DNA of 37,341 nucleotides, from contig JBBIJR010000032.1 of assembly GCA_037445875.1 (NCBI GenBank), positions 1 through 37,341 of the forward strand, given 5' to 3'. The position numbers were made by a program, and so were the translations under genes. Positions 7,701 through 17,085 of this stretch are shown one piece after another (position 1 is the stretch's first letter; each line of letters opens with the position of its first letter). The DNA is from JBBIJR01 sp037445875. Its GTDB lineage: Bacteria > CLD3 > SB21. The notes under the pieces were generated by a model. The model saw nothing but the letters and a program-made list of their open reading frames with translations, had not been told where the DNA came from and made no database searches.

Positions 7701-9511
7701 CACAGCGCCCTGTCGAGGTTGAGAATGGCACGGCGAACGTGTTCGTAGACCTCTTCGACTCGTACGCGCGAGTCCCGGTCCGGTGCATACCGCGCCTCGT
7801 CGCATAATGAGAGCGCGCCCTCGAATTCCTCTGCGAGCGAGGCATCGACTCCCCGCTCCCGGATGCGGTTCAGAACATCCTCTCGCAGGACGGCTGATCC
7901 GGACAGATTCAGTTTGTCCGCCACCAGTCCGGTCAGCGTTCGGGCCATTTCGGTGTAGAAAACATCCGTTTTCCGTTCCTTAAGCAGTTTCTCAGCGGCT
8001 TTTAGTCTTCTTTTCGCGAGCGGACTCGCCTGCCGGTATTTCCATCGTACTGCATCGGCGGACTGTTTTTCGACGAAGACGCGGTAGGCTCGGACGCCAA
8101 CGAGGGCCAGCGCCGGCAGTATCCACAGTGCCGCAAACCACCAGGTGCGGTAGAACCGCTCACTGGTGTGATGCCAGGAGGAGGCTGGCTTGATGTACCG
8201 GATATCCTTCGAGATCAGTTCCACCTCCTCCCGCGAAAGACCCGAGGTGGCCGAGTAGCCGCCCGACCCGGGATCCACGGTGATCGAATGCGATGCACCG
8301 GATTTCGTCACGTACGTTCGTGCGACCGGATCGAAATACGATAGGCCTGGCGGTGGAATCTCGAACGTCCGGCTGGACCGGGGAATGACGACGAACTCGA
8401 ACGTCTTCTGGCCGCTCAACACATTGGAGCCCTTGTGGAGGTCGGAGGATGTTCTGGGATCGTATTTCTCGAAGTCGTCCGGAAACGGATTGGCCGGACT
8501 CACCGCCGACATAATGTTGCCGGCTCCGCTGATCTTCACCGTGTACGTCAGCGCTTCGCCCGTTCTCAGGCGTGTCTTGTCCACACCGGTGCTTATGTCG
8601 AACTGTCCGACCAGGCCGGAAAAATCGACCGGCCGTCCTTCCGCGGGCAGTTCCTTGACCGTGATCGGCACCGGAGCCGAAGAGAACTTCTTGACGACCG
8701 TCTGGCCAAACGGATCGGTGAAGGGCGAGAAGAAATCGTCGAACGCACCGCCCCTTCGGCGGGGGATGCGCAGCTCGCACTCGATCTCCGCCGGCTCGAT
8801 GGTCAGCTGTCCGGCACGGGTGGGAAAGAGGGCCGACCGGCGGATCGTGTACGCGTTGTACGCAACGCCGTTGACGGTCTCACGGACTGCTTCGAGCGGC
8901 TGCTTCAGCGGGAAGTCCTCCACCCAGAATCCGGCGAAGTTCGGCATCTTTTCCGGCGAGTACTGCGTAATGGCCACGCGCGTGAATATCTTCAGGTACG
9001 CCGACAACTGCTCGCCCACGTACACTTCCCGGCGCGACGGCACAACGGCGATAAACACGTCCTCGTTTTTCGAAAGGCCTCCCTGCGAGCCGGAAATCTG
9101 TCCGGACGGAACGATTTCAAGCACGAGAGGTTGCGTGCGGCAGGTCTGGCCGCGGTACAAGACGGCAACGGAGGGGAACTTGATCTGTCCGGTACTGCGG
9201 GCGCGAAGAACGTACGTGAACGTCTTCGTGTCCGTCCTCCGGCCGTTGACGATCTGAATGGAAGTGGACACGCCGGCATTCGGATACACGATCTCGAGAC
9301 CCGGCACGTCGGGCAGTACGGGCTGCGCGACCTCGCCGAGTTCCGTTCCGCTCACTTCGATGCGGAGCGTGAAGTTCAAACCCGCTTCGATGACCGAGTT
9401 CTCGACCGAAGCCGAACATCGCACTTCCTGCGCATCGACGTTCCCCACAAGAACGAGACCCATCGGCAACAGCCGTTTGAGGAATCTCAGCGAGGGTCTT
9501 AAGGCGGTCAT
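7700..9511 (-). CDS. batD: BatD-like protein (oxygen/stress tolerance family)
   Basis: 603 residues. Signal peptide (about 1-27, ending at NVDA-QEV), several beta-sandwich domains in the periplasm (about 30-450) with typical BatD phrases such as YVGEQLSAYLKIFTR and GEALTYTVKISGAGNI, one membrane helix (about 470-495, WWFAALWILPALALV), and a cytoplasmic helical tail. Members usually sit in moxR-DUF58-batA-batB-batD operons and are thought to help envelope or metalloprotein quality control. Here it is followed by a BatE-like gene and preceded by a TPR lipoprotein, with no moxR, DUF58 or VWA gene in the window. It starts four bases after the upstream stop. The family call is secure; the function in this organism is not. 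Confidence 0.88.
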   Translation of the reverse strand: MTALRPSLRFLKRLLPMGLVLVGNVDAQEVRCSASVENSVIEAGLNFTLRIEVSGTELGEVAQPVLPDVPGLEIVYPNAGVSTSIQIVNGRRTDTKTFTYVLRARSTGQIKFPSVAVLYRGQTCRTQPLVLEIVPSGQISGSQGGLSKNEDVFIAVVPSRREVYVGEQLSAYLKIFTRVAITQYSPEKMPNFAGFWVEDFPLKQPLEAVRETVNGVAYNAYTIRRSALFPTRAGQLTIEPAEIECELRIPRRRGGAFDDFFSPFTDPFGQTVVKKFSSAPVPITVKELPAEGRPVDFSGLVGQFDISTGVDKTRLRTGEALTYTVKISGAGNIMSAVSPANPFPDDFEKYDPRTSSDLHKGSNVLSGQKTFEFVVIPRSSRTFEIPPPGLSYFDPVARTYVTKSGASHSITVDPGSGGYSATSGLSREEVELISKDIRYIKPASSWHHTSERFYRTWWFAALWILPALALVGVRAYRVFVEKQSADAVRWKYRQASPLAKRRLKAAEKLLKERKTDVFYTEMARTLTGLVADKLNLSGSAVLREDVLNRIRERGVDASLAEEFEGALSLCDEARYAPDRDSRVRVEEVYEHVRRAILNLDRAL

Positions 9512-9515
9512 GCAG

Positions 9516-10312
9516 TCAGTCCTTTCCTGCGCGGCGGCGCTGTTCCGCCAGGCGTTCGCGGATGCGTTGGGTTTTTAGATCGCCCAGGCGCCGCATCGTT
9601 ATGGTTCGTTCCTGCTCGTCCGTCTGCAGGTTCGCACAGCGCAGCAGGCACTCGATCGCCTCGTCGTACCTTCCCACTCCTTCGTAGGCCCGAGCCAACA
9701 ACAACAGCGCCTCCGCATCCGCCGTGTCGGTTCGTGCGGCCTCTTCCAGGAGCGGCCGGGCCTCGGCGAATCGTCCGCCGGTCAGATAGAAGGAGCCTGC
9801 GGTCTTTCGGTACTTCGACTCTCGGGGTGCGAGTTGCACAGCTGCGGTAAGGTGCCGTTCCGCTTCATGCATGTTGCGTTTGAGCATGAGGGCGTGGCCC
9901 AGATTAAAATGCGCGGATGCGTTCAGCGCGTCGAGCGACAGGCACTTTTCGTACAAGACGATCGCGCTGTCGAGGCGGCCGAGCTGACCGAGCACATTGC
10001 CCAGGTTGTTGTACGCGGGGGCGTAGTCGTCGTCGATCTCGATGAGCATATCATAATAGTGGCGTGCCTGGCCCAGGACGCCCAGTTTCTCGCAAACGTT
10101 GCCCATCTGGAAATAGGCTTCCCGGTATCGGGGATAGAGCTCGGCGGCCTTTTCGTATTCCTTCATTGCTGAAGAATATTGTCGGTCCCGCTCCAGGGCA
10201 AGTCCGCGTTTGAAGTACGGCCGAGCTTTTTCCTCCAGCGCCTTGTCGTCACAGCCGCCGCAACCGCTCAGCACGGACACCGCCACACCGATCCACCAGA
10301 CCGCGCACCGGT

Positions 10313-10316
<4 letters not shown>
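9516..10316 (-). CDS. TPR-repeat lipoprotein
   Basis: 266 residues. The N-terminus MNRCAVWWIGVAVSVLSGC has a lipobox (LSGC, cysteine about 19), so it is probably lipid-anchored on the periplasmic side. The rest is a run of about six tetratricopeptide repeats (about 30-240), for example the AYNNLGNVLGQLGRLDSAI and AHFNLGHALMLKRNMHEAE repeats, then a basic C-terminus. TPR domains scaffold protein complexes. The start ATG overlaps the uvrB stop as ATGA, and batD follows after four bases, so it probably works with the Bat proteins, where it could take a BatC-like role; that is inference. The frame is open much further upstream, but that stretch is the uvrB shadow. Confidence 0.85.
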
Positions 10317-12330
<2,014 letters not shown>

Positions 12331-12334
<4 letters not shown>

Positions 12335-12423
12335 GCGGCTAACTTATTCATCGATTCCTTCGTCGGGCGGTCCACGAGACCCGCCGTTGCCCGGATGGGA
12401 TCCTCCGTGTTGTTTCCGGTCAC
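12331..12423 (-). CDS. 30-codon micro-ORF bridging fic and uvrB
   Basis: GTG at 12423 overlaps the Fic stop as GTGA, and its TGA (12333-12331) overlaps the uvrB ATG as ATGA. The peptide begins TGNNTEDPIRATAG and ends TKESMNKLAA. Third codon positions are mostly G or C, as in the neighbours. An internal ATG at 12351, five bases after AAGGA, would give a hexapeptide leader with the same stop. Either reading would deliver ribosomes to uvrB, which lacks its own Shine-Dalgarno. It resembles no family I know. It could be a coupling leader, a small partner of the Fic protein, or chance. Confidence 0.4.
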
Positions 12424-13445
12424 GTATTCAGCAGCTTGAAGAGACGGACATTCAGAAAAAGGTTTTCCTTGCCGAGTTTTGTGCTTTTGAGAATGCCCGC
12501 CTCCTCGAAGGCACGCAGATATTCGGCCGCGGTCTGGCGTCCGGCGATGCCCGCCTCTACGAGGAACTGGACCTTCGTGTAGGGCTGATGGAACAACGTT
12601 TCAATGATCTCCTTCGAAGTCATGCGGTCGGGCAGTTTCGATTTCGCCCTCCGCAGCGTCTCGTCCATGAGGTCGCGTATCGCCAGGATCCGCCGGCGGG
12701 TGGAGATCGCCGTCTCTTCCAGACCTTCCAGGACGTATTCGATCCACGGTCCCCATTGCTGCTTTTCGGTTACATTCCTCAGCAGACGATAGTAGTCGCC
12801 CTTGGTGCGGATGATGTACCGGCTCAGGTACAGGACCGGCAGTTCCAGCAGACCTTGCTGGAGCAGAAAGAGCACGTTGATAATGCGACCGGTTCGCCCA
12901 TTGCCGTCGGCAAAGGGGTGGATGGCTTCAAACTGGTAGTGAATGAGCGCCATCCGAATCAGCGGATCGACCCCGGACGGGGCGTGAATGTACCGTTCCA
13001 GGTCCTTGAGTTTGCCGCGAATGGTCTCTTCACCTTCCGGGGGCGTATAGACGGTCTCGCCGGTTTTGGAATTCAGTATGCGGGTTCCCGGTGTGCGGCG
13101 TATTCCGCCCTCATGCCCCTTGAGGATCTTTACGATATCCGTGAAAAGGTTGGTGGTCAGGAGCGGACGTTTCTTGAGGCGGTTATACGAGGACCATACA
13201 GCTTCCCGGTACCGCAGTACTTCTTTGGTCTGCGGATCGGTGTCCGCGTTCGCGGACGAAAAGGCCTTGAACAAGGCGTCGTTCGTTGTCAGAACGTTTT
13301 CGATTTCCGAACTGGCCCGCGCTTCCTGGAGTACGAGCGAATTGACCAGGATCGCCTGGTTGGGAATGGCAGGACCCAGGCCTTTCAGTTCCGCCAGCGC
13401 GCGCCCCGCCCGGATCGCTTTTTTCAGAACGGCGGTCGTTTCCAC
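12420..13445 (-). CDS. Fic-domain protein (AMP-transferase type) with C-terminal winged helix; 5' end doubtful
   Basis: Fic enzymes usually transfer AMP to hydroxyl groups of target proteins. Seen from GTG 13445 (341 residues): an inhibitory-helix motif SSEIEN (45-50), matching the (S/T)xxxE(G/N) pattern of self-inhibited class II Fic proteins; the core motif HPFADGNGRTGR (176-187) with catalytic H176; and a C-terminal winged-helix-like region (about 270-341). Conserved-looking sequence continues in frame upstream of the GTG (PLLFDRCKPFNELPALPPGT) up to a TAG at about 13535, but no ATG, GTG or TTG start is present there. The gene therefore starts either at the GTG, without its usual first 20-25 residues, or its true start was lost by mutation. 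It is flanked by 31-base direct repeats of the uvrB 5' end, a sign of acquisition. Confidence 0.86.
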   Translation of the reverse strand: METTAVLKKAIRAGRALAELKGLGPAIPNQAILVNSLVLQEARASSEIENVLTTNDALFKAFSSANADTDPQTKEVLRYREAVWSSYNRLKKRPLLTTNLFTDIVKILKGHEGGIRRTPGTRILNSKTGETVYTPPEGEETIRGKLKDLERYIHAPSGVDPLIRMALIHYQFEAIHPFADGNGRTGRIINVLFLLQQGLLELPVLYLSRYIIRTKGDYYRLLRNVTEKQQWGPWIEYVLEGLEETAISTRRRILAIRDLMDETLRRAKSKLPDRMTSKEIIETLFHQPYTKVQFLVEAGIAGRQTAAEYLRAFEEAGILKSTKLGKENLFLNVRLFKLLNT

Positions 13446-13582
13446 GTCGGTCCCGGGCGGCAGGGCCGGCAGTTCGTTGAAAGGTTTGCATCGATCAAAG
13501 AGCAGCGGGAACTCCGATATTTGCCAACGCTACAAACTAACTCATCATGTCGATTTTTTCAACTATTTTCGACACGTTTCTC

Positions 13583-13726
13583 CTACGCGTCGATTCCGTC
13601 GACATGAGCCGCTTTTCGGTATTTCCCCGAATCGACTCGAACAATCTTAGGCGATATAACGCATCGGGGCCCCGGCGAGATCGATTTCATCGTCGAGATC
13701 TTGAATTTCTGGCCCGTGCGTTTCAT
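13583..13726 (-). pseudogene. Chimeric 47-codon ORF starting with the UvrB N-terminus
   Basis: Reads MKRTGQKFKI as in UvrB and then about 37 unrelated residues to a TAG at 13585-13583. The stop lies inside GTAGGAGAAAC, a good Shine-Dalgarno for a GTG at 13575 that opens only 12 codons (MSKIVEKIDMMS) before a TAG, about 90 bases before the Fic GTG. Together these look like wreckage of an insertion junction: a truncated uvrB start, then a broken start of the Fic gene. It is probably transcribed, but there is no sign that it has a function. Confidence 0.5.
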
Positions 13727-13727
13727 G
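13697..13727 (-). repeat. Direct repeat, copy B: orphan duplicate of the uvrB 5' end
   Basis: Second copy of the 31-base repeat (30/31). It encodes MKRTGQKFKI from ATG 13726, after which the similarity to uvrB stops. A promoter-like sequence lies just upstream (13738-13765). Most simply, this is the original uvrB start, cut off from its gene by insertion of the Fic segment. Confidence 0.88.
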
Positions 13728-13737
13728 GATGGAGGGA

Positions 13738-13765
13738 AAGATAGGAAAATTTGGAAGAATAACAA
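13738..13765 (-). promoter_or_regulatory. Candidate sigma-70 promoter, probably the original uvrB promoter
   Basis: On the minus strand: -35 TTGTTA (13765-13760), 16-base spacer, -10 TATCTT (13743-13738), with the orphan uvrB ATG 11 bases further on (13726). The surroundings are AT-rich compared with the neighbours. The close spacing implies a very short or absent leader. Confidence 0.5.
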
Positions 13766-13852
13766 GTTCGGGGGAACAATCGAGCCCCTCCGACGGGTAC
13801 CCAGCTTCCTGTTGTTTCTTTTCCGGCCAGCGCGTATTTTGTCAGCGTGTAG

Positions 13853-14205
13853 CGTCCGGACTTTTTCCGCGCCGTCGTCAGCCGCGTGGGCATCTACGAC
13901 ATGCTGGGCGTCGAACTCAGCCCCAATGGCGCATTCCATGTGATGGGTTTCGGCACGGTGAAGAACGAGGAACAGTTCAACGCCCTTTTCCCGTATTCGC
14001 CCTATCGTCGCGTGAAGGACGGCACAGCCTATCCGGCGGTGCTGATGGCCACCAGCACAACGACGACCGGGTCGATCCGACGCTGTCGCGAAAGATGATC
14101 GCCCGTTTGCAGCGGGCCAGCCGATCCGGACACCCGATTCTGCTCGTCATGCACGCGCGAACCGGTCACGACCAGGAAACCTCCCGTCGGGACCGTTTGG
14201 CCTAA
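13853..14205 (+). pseudogene. Prolyl oligopeptidase (S9A) C-terminal fragment, frameshifted
   Basis: Remnant of a serine peptidase. From RPDFFRAVVSRVGIYDML the first frame continues through ELSPNGAFHVMGFGTVKNEEQF and YSPYRRVKDGTAYPAVLMAT, the typical order near the end of family S9A prolyl endopeptidases. At about 14055-14065 one base appears to be missing; the sense continues in the next frame as NDDRVDPTLSRKMIARLQRA, then PILLVMHARTGH, to a TAA at 14203-14205. The catalytic Asp (NDDRV) and His (TGH) regions survive; the nucleophile serine and everything before it are absent. It sits next to the disturbed uvrB/Fic locus, so it may be debris of the same rearrangements. The family is clear and the pseudogene status nearly so. 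Confidence 0.85.
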
Positions 14206-14357
14206 GATGCCAACATGTTGCGTTTCTTATGGACCTGTTGGGGATGACGTACCGGAAGCCCGTGGCTGGTCCATGGGCGGCCGTGAACCCTCGGCGGGAC
14301 GGCGTGTATGTCCAAAACAGGGTGTATCTGAAGATCAACTTGTTCGAGAGGCATGCG

Positions 14358-14477
14358 ATGGACATCCAAAATGTGACGTGCAAACAGTGCGGTTCGCAGA
14401 ATCCTTCCACTTCCACGACCTGCATGGTGTGTGGAACGCGCCTGTCCCGGCCGGGCGAACAGACGGCGGCAAGGTAA
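14358..14477 (+). CDS. Short zinc-ribbon protein, possibly the first half of a split gene
   Basis: 39 residues from ATG 14358, with GAGAGG six bases upstream. It contains CKQCGSQN and CMVCGTRL: four cysteines as C-x2-C-x11-C-x2-C, a zinc-ribbon knuckle pair as found at the N-terminus of many small bacterial membrane proteins. It ends in TAA at 14475-14477. The same frame continues after the stop straight into a membrane helix (the next entry), so the two may be one gene interrupted by a nonsense codon. The frame is also open upstream from 14229, but that part looks non-coding. Confidence 0.55.
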   Translation: MDIQNVTCKQCGSQNPSTSTTCMVCGTRLSRPGEQTAAR

Positions 14478-14492
14478 AAGCGGAGCGCGGCC

Positions 14493-14861
14493 GTGGCCGG
14501 CCTGTTGGCCGTCGCCATCATGGCCGTGGGCGTATTCATGACGCTCCTGGTGAGCGAGCCGGAGAAGTCCATCCACCGCCACGGCCTGCAGGTAGACCTT
14601 CGATACGTCGGTCATGAGTTTCAGATCGCCAACCGTGACGATTTCGACTGGATCGATGTGGTGGTGCGCATCAACGACGAATTCGAGCTCAGACTTCCCC
14701 GCGTTGCTGCGGCTACGTCGCAATCGGTCGAGCCATCGCGGTTCATCGATTACGACGGCAGGTCGCTGGATCCCCGGACGCATACGCCGAAGTCATATAC
14801 CGTCGCCGGAACCGATCCCGAAGGTTCACGGCTGTCGTGCTGGGCCACTTTTCAAGAATAG
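14493..14861 (+). CDS. Single-helix membrane protein, possibly the second half of the zinc-ribbon gene
   Basis: 122 codons from GTG 14493, with GGAG seven bases upstream. A membrane helix (AGLLAVAIMAVGVFMTLLV, residues 2-20) is followed by a soluble, probably beta-rich domain (DLRYVGHEFQIANRDDF, then WIDVVVRINDEFELRLP) with no recognised family. It is in the same frame as the zinc ribbon and only 15 bases after its TAA. Zinc ribbon, helix, extracytoplasmic domain is a common layout for a single protein, so a nonsense mutation, or a gene fission rescued by the internal GTG, is likely. Confidence 0.6.
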   Translation: MAGLLAVAIMAVGVFMTLLVSEPEKSIHRHGLQVDLRYVGHEFQIANRDDFDWIDVVVRINDEFELRLPRVAAATSQSVEPSRFIDYDGRSLDPRTHTPKSYTVAGTDPEGSRLSCWATFQE

Positions 14862-14888
14862 CTCCCTCGGTCAGGCCCGGCCCACGTC

Positions 14889-15551
14889 ATGCTGAGAAAG
14901 ATCGGTGTATGCACGCTTCTCATACCGGAGCTCGTCGGGTGTGCGGCTCTTTCGGATAATACCCTCCATACCATGCATGTGATCGACCACGGCCTGCACA
15001 CGGGCCTGTGCGTACGCGCCGACGACTTAAACCGGCAGGCAGCCGACCTGCGTGACCGCTTCCAGGAAGCGGAGTATTACGAGCTGGGATGGGGCGATGC
15101 GGCGTTCTACCAGGCCGAAGAGAAGACGACCGGTCTCGCGCTCGGCGCTCTGTTCTGGCCCGGCGACGCGGTCATGCACGTGGTCGGGTTCCGCGGCGAA
15201 CCGCGCGAGTACTTCAAGGGTACGGACGTGCGGCGCGTTGCCTTGAGCGACGAAGGATACAACCGCCTCCTCCGATTCGTTTCCGACGGTTTCCACCGGG
15301 ACGGGAACGGCCGTCTCGTCCCGGCCAAGCGCGGAATCTATGGAGACAGCCAGTTCTACCGGGGAACGGGCCACTACCACGCGTTGAACACGTGCAATAC
15401 GTGGACCGCTGAAGCCCTGTCGATGGGTGGGATCCGAATCGAATCGGCGACGATGTCGTCGGACATCCGGTGGGGACTCGTCGGAAAAGGCCGTTTGTGC
15501 ACACCCGCTCAGTCGGTCACCGACACTACCGCACACGATTCAGCCCAATAA
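14889..15551 (+). CDS. DUF2459-family lipoprotein
   Basis: 220 residues. The N-terminus has a hydrophobic stretch and a lipobox-like LVGC (cysteine 18), suggesting export and lipid anchoring. The rest follows the DUF2459 pattern: VIDHGLHTGLCVRADDL (about 32-48), YELGWGDAAFYQ (about 65-76), VMHVVGFRGEP, GIYGDSQFY and NTCNTWTAEAL. Conserved His, Asp and Cys residues suggest a hydrolase- or peptidase-like fold, but the biochemical role of the family is not known to me. No clear Shine-Dalgarno before the ATG. The plus-strand neighbours look unrelated. Confidence 0.85.
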   Translation: MLRKIGVCTLLIPELVGCAALSDNTLHTMHVIDHGLHTGLCVRADDLNRQAADLRDRFQEAEYYELGWGDAAFYQAEEKTTGLALGALFWPGDAVMHVVGFRGEPREYFKGTDVRRVALSDEGYNRLLRFVSDGFHRDGNGRLVPAKRGIYGDSQFYRGTGHYHALNTCNTWTAEALSMGGIRIESATMSSDIRWGLVGKGRLCTPAQSVTDTTAHDSAQ

Positions 15552-15634
15552 CCGCGAACCGCCCCATGGAAACACCGGTTTTGCTCCTGAAACAAAAGAA
15601 TTGCTTGTCTGCTGATTGTGGATTACCTTTTGAT

Positions 15635-16003
15635 ATGAGCGTACGGGAAATCATTCGTATCCTTGCGTCAAAGGCCGTCCTCTTGACGTATGCGTTCATC
15701 GGATACCTGGCCGTGGCCGACCGGGAATTGCCTTCCTGCGCCGTGAATCAGGTGCCGGCTTATTCCATCAACGACCAGACACAGCCGTCGGCGCAATCCC
15801 ACCCCGTGGCCATGGCCGAGCATATGGGCGCGGTCAAGAAGATGCCGGTGGACTATTCCGTCGAAGTATTGAGTCTGGATCCGTGGTTCATACACACGTC
15901 GGCATGGGTGATCCTCCATGCCGCGAGGCCACCCACTTTTTCGAAGCAGATTTTCACCAGCCAAACCCCCAGAGCACCCCCTTTCACCTTCTCCTTTTCT
16001 TAG
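15635..16003 (+). CDS. Hypothetical protein with an N-terminal helix
   Basis: 122 residues from ATG 15635. It begins MSVREIIRILASKAVLLTYA; a hydrophobic stretch (about 10-26) could be a signal anchor. The middle (about 30-100) has ordinary codon use for this genome, whereas the last 25 residues are low-complexity (PPTFSKQ to FTFSFS) and less convincing. No family recognised. It may be a genuine small exported protein or a decayed one. The 80 bases upstream hold no promoter that I can see. Confidence 0.35.
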   Translation: MSVREIIRILASKAVLLTYAFIGYLAVADRELPSCAVNQVPAYSINDQTQPSAQSHPVAMAEHMGAVKKMPVDYSVEVLSLDPWFIHTSAWVILHAARPPTFSKQIFTSQTPRAPPFTFSFS

Positions 16004-16028
16004 CACCGTTCCGATTCCCGCGCCGCTG

Positions 16029-16058
16029 TTTCAGGACGGAAAATGATTGATCCTGAAA
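16029..16058 (+). promoter_or_regulatory. Perfect 8-bp inverted repeat upstream of the 35-residue membrane peptide
   Basis: TTTCAGGA (16029-16036) and TCCTGAAA (16051-16058) are exact reverse complements around a 14-base loop. No T-run follows, so it is not a typical intrinsic terminator. It lies 42 bases before the start of a small gene and could be an operator or an RNA hairpin. Confidence 0.4.
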
Positions 16059-16099
16059 TGTCGCGGGCATGAATTCGTTCTCGTCAAAGGAGAAGTGTT

Positions 16100-16207
16100 A
16101 TGAGTTCTTCCGAGTATAACAGCAAAGGCGGCATTATCATGTTCGGCATTATTGTGACCTTCGTGCTTGCCATCTACATCAGCTTCGTCGTCGTCATGGT
16201 CAACTGA
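16100..16207 (+). CDS. 35-residue single-helix membrane peptide
   Basis: ATG 16100 is preceded by AAAGGAGAAG at ideal distance, and the stop TGA is followed by a clear intrinsic terminator, so this is very probably a real monocistronic small gene. It has a polar start (MSSSEYNSKGG) and one long hydrophobic helix (about residues 12-33) ending MVN. Length and layout (short polar head with KG, one helix) resemble the small IIa subunit of ba3-type cytochrome oxidases and other one-helix accessory peptides, but no oxidase genes are nearby, so function is open. It is too short for routine gene calling and easily missed. Confidence 0.7.
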   Translation: MSSSEYNSKGGIIMFGIIVTFVLAIYISFVVVMVN

Positions 16208-16228
16208 TCGCCCGTTCCGGCCTTCCGG

Positions 16229-16281
16229 AAACCGGACAGTTTTTCCCGTTCACGCGGGCAAAGATTGTCCGGTTTTCTTTT
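16229..16281 (+). terminator. Rho-independent terminator after the small membrane peptide
   Basis: AAACCGGACA (16229-16238) pairs perfectly with TGTCCGGTTT (16266-16275), with a smaller CCCG/CGGG stem inside the loop, followed by TTTTCTTTT to 16281. It starts 22 bases after the stop codon of the 35-residue peptide. Confidence 0.8.
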
Positions 16282-16389
16282 GCCGTGCCAGGGGCATACG
16301 GCGCAAATGTTTCGAATCTCTTGCGACTGAGACGGACGGGGCGTACCTTGGAGCGTGATTCCTGTATCCAGGGAGCTGTTACGCGCTGC

Positions 16390-17085
16390 ATGAACTACTA
16401 CGCGGAGACGCTGGCGGCGGAACGATTGCGAAAATGCTATGACCTGGCGCCGGCCCGGGTGAAGCAATACCTGGAAAGCGAAATCGCGTTCGTTGCCGAG
16501 TTCTTGAGACCGGACCAGGTCGCTCTTGAGCTGGGGTGCGGTTACGGCCGCGTAATATACGGTCTGCCGACCATGCCGATGCGGCTCGTGGGAATCGACA
16601 CGTCGTTCGACAGTCTGCAACTCGCCCGCCGGATTGCGCCGGCGTCGGTCGACGTTCATTTCTTCCGGATGGACGCCCTGCATCTGGGTCTCTTGGATTC
16701 CTGCATGGATGCGGTGTTCTGCATACAGAACGGCATCGCCGCCTTCGGGGTTGATCCGGTGAGCCTCGCAGGAGAGGCCCTTCGCGTCACACGGCCCGGA
16801 GGAGTGGTCCTGTTCTCCAGCTACGCGGAAGGCTTCTGGGATGAGCGCCTCGCGTGGTTCCGCCTTCAGTCGGCGGCGGGATTGATCGGCCCGATCGACG
16901 CCAGGGCCACGGGCCGTGGGGTGATCGCGTGCGAGGACGGTTTCCGCGCTGCCACATTCGATCGAGACGCATTCGAGGATCTCGCGAAGGCCGTCGGGCA
17001 AACCTGCCGCATCGTGGAGGTTGACGGCTCGAGCCTCTTTTGTATCATACACAAAAGCGATGCCGTACGGCGGCAAACCGTGTGA
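16390..17085 (+). CDS. Class I SAM-dependent methyltransferase
   Basis: 231 residues from ATG 16390. The Rossmann SAM-binding motif I is ALELGCGYGRV (45-55), with the acidic residue of motif II in GIDTSFDS (about 66-73) and motif IV/V around DAVFCIQNGIAAFG. A later TRPGGVVLFSS matches the post-motif strand of the Methyltransf_11/25 type. The substrate cannot be predicted. The reading is open back to 16285, but that stretch includes the terminator and is not conserved-looking. A second, different methyltransferase follows directly. No other pathway genes suggest a shared product. Confidence 0.85.
   Translation: MNYYAETLAAERLRKCYDLAPARVKQYLESEIAFVAEFLRPDQVALELGCGYGRVIYGLPTMPMRLVGIDTSFDSLQLARRIAPASVDVHFFRMDALHLGLLDSCMDAVFCIQNGIAAFGVDPVSLAGEALRVTRPGGVVLFSSYAEGFWDERLAWFRLQSAAGLIGPIDARATGRGVIACEDGFRAATFDRDAFEDLAKAVGQTCRIVEVDGSSLFCIIHKSDAVRRQTV

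Noticed and set aside
13640..13700. Possible integron attC-like site (TTAGGCG...TAACGC) near the Fic cassette
   Set aside because: Core sites and the internal stem do not have the required layout, and there is no integrase; the resemblance is too weak to report.
14147..14783. Two minus-strand ORFs across the zinc-ribbon/membrane gene
   Set aside because: They are mirrors of the plus-strand frame, with no ribosome sites and His/Arg/Gly-rich composition.
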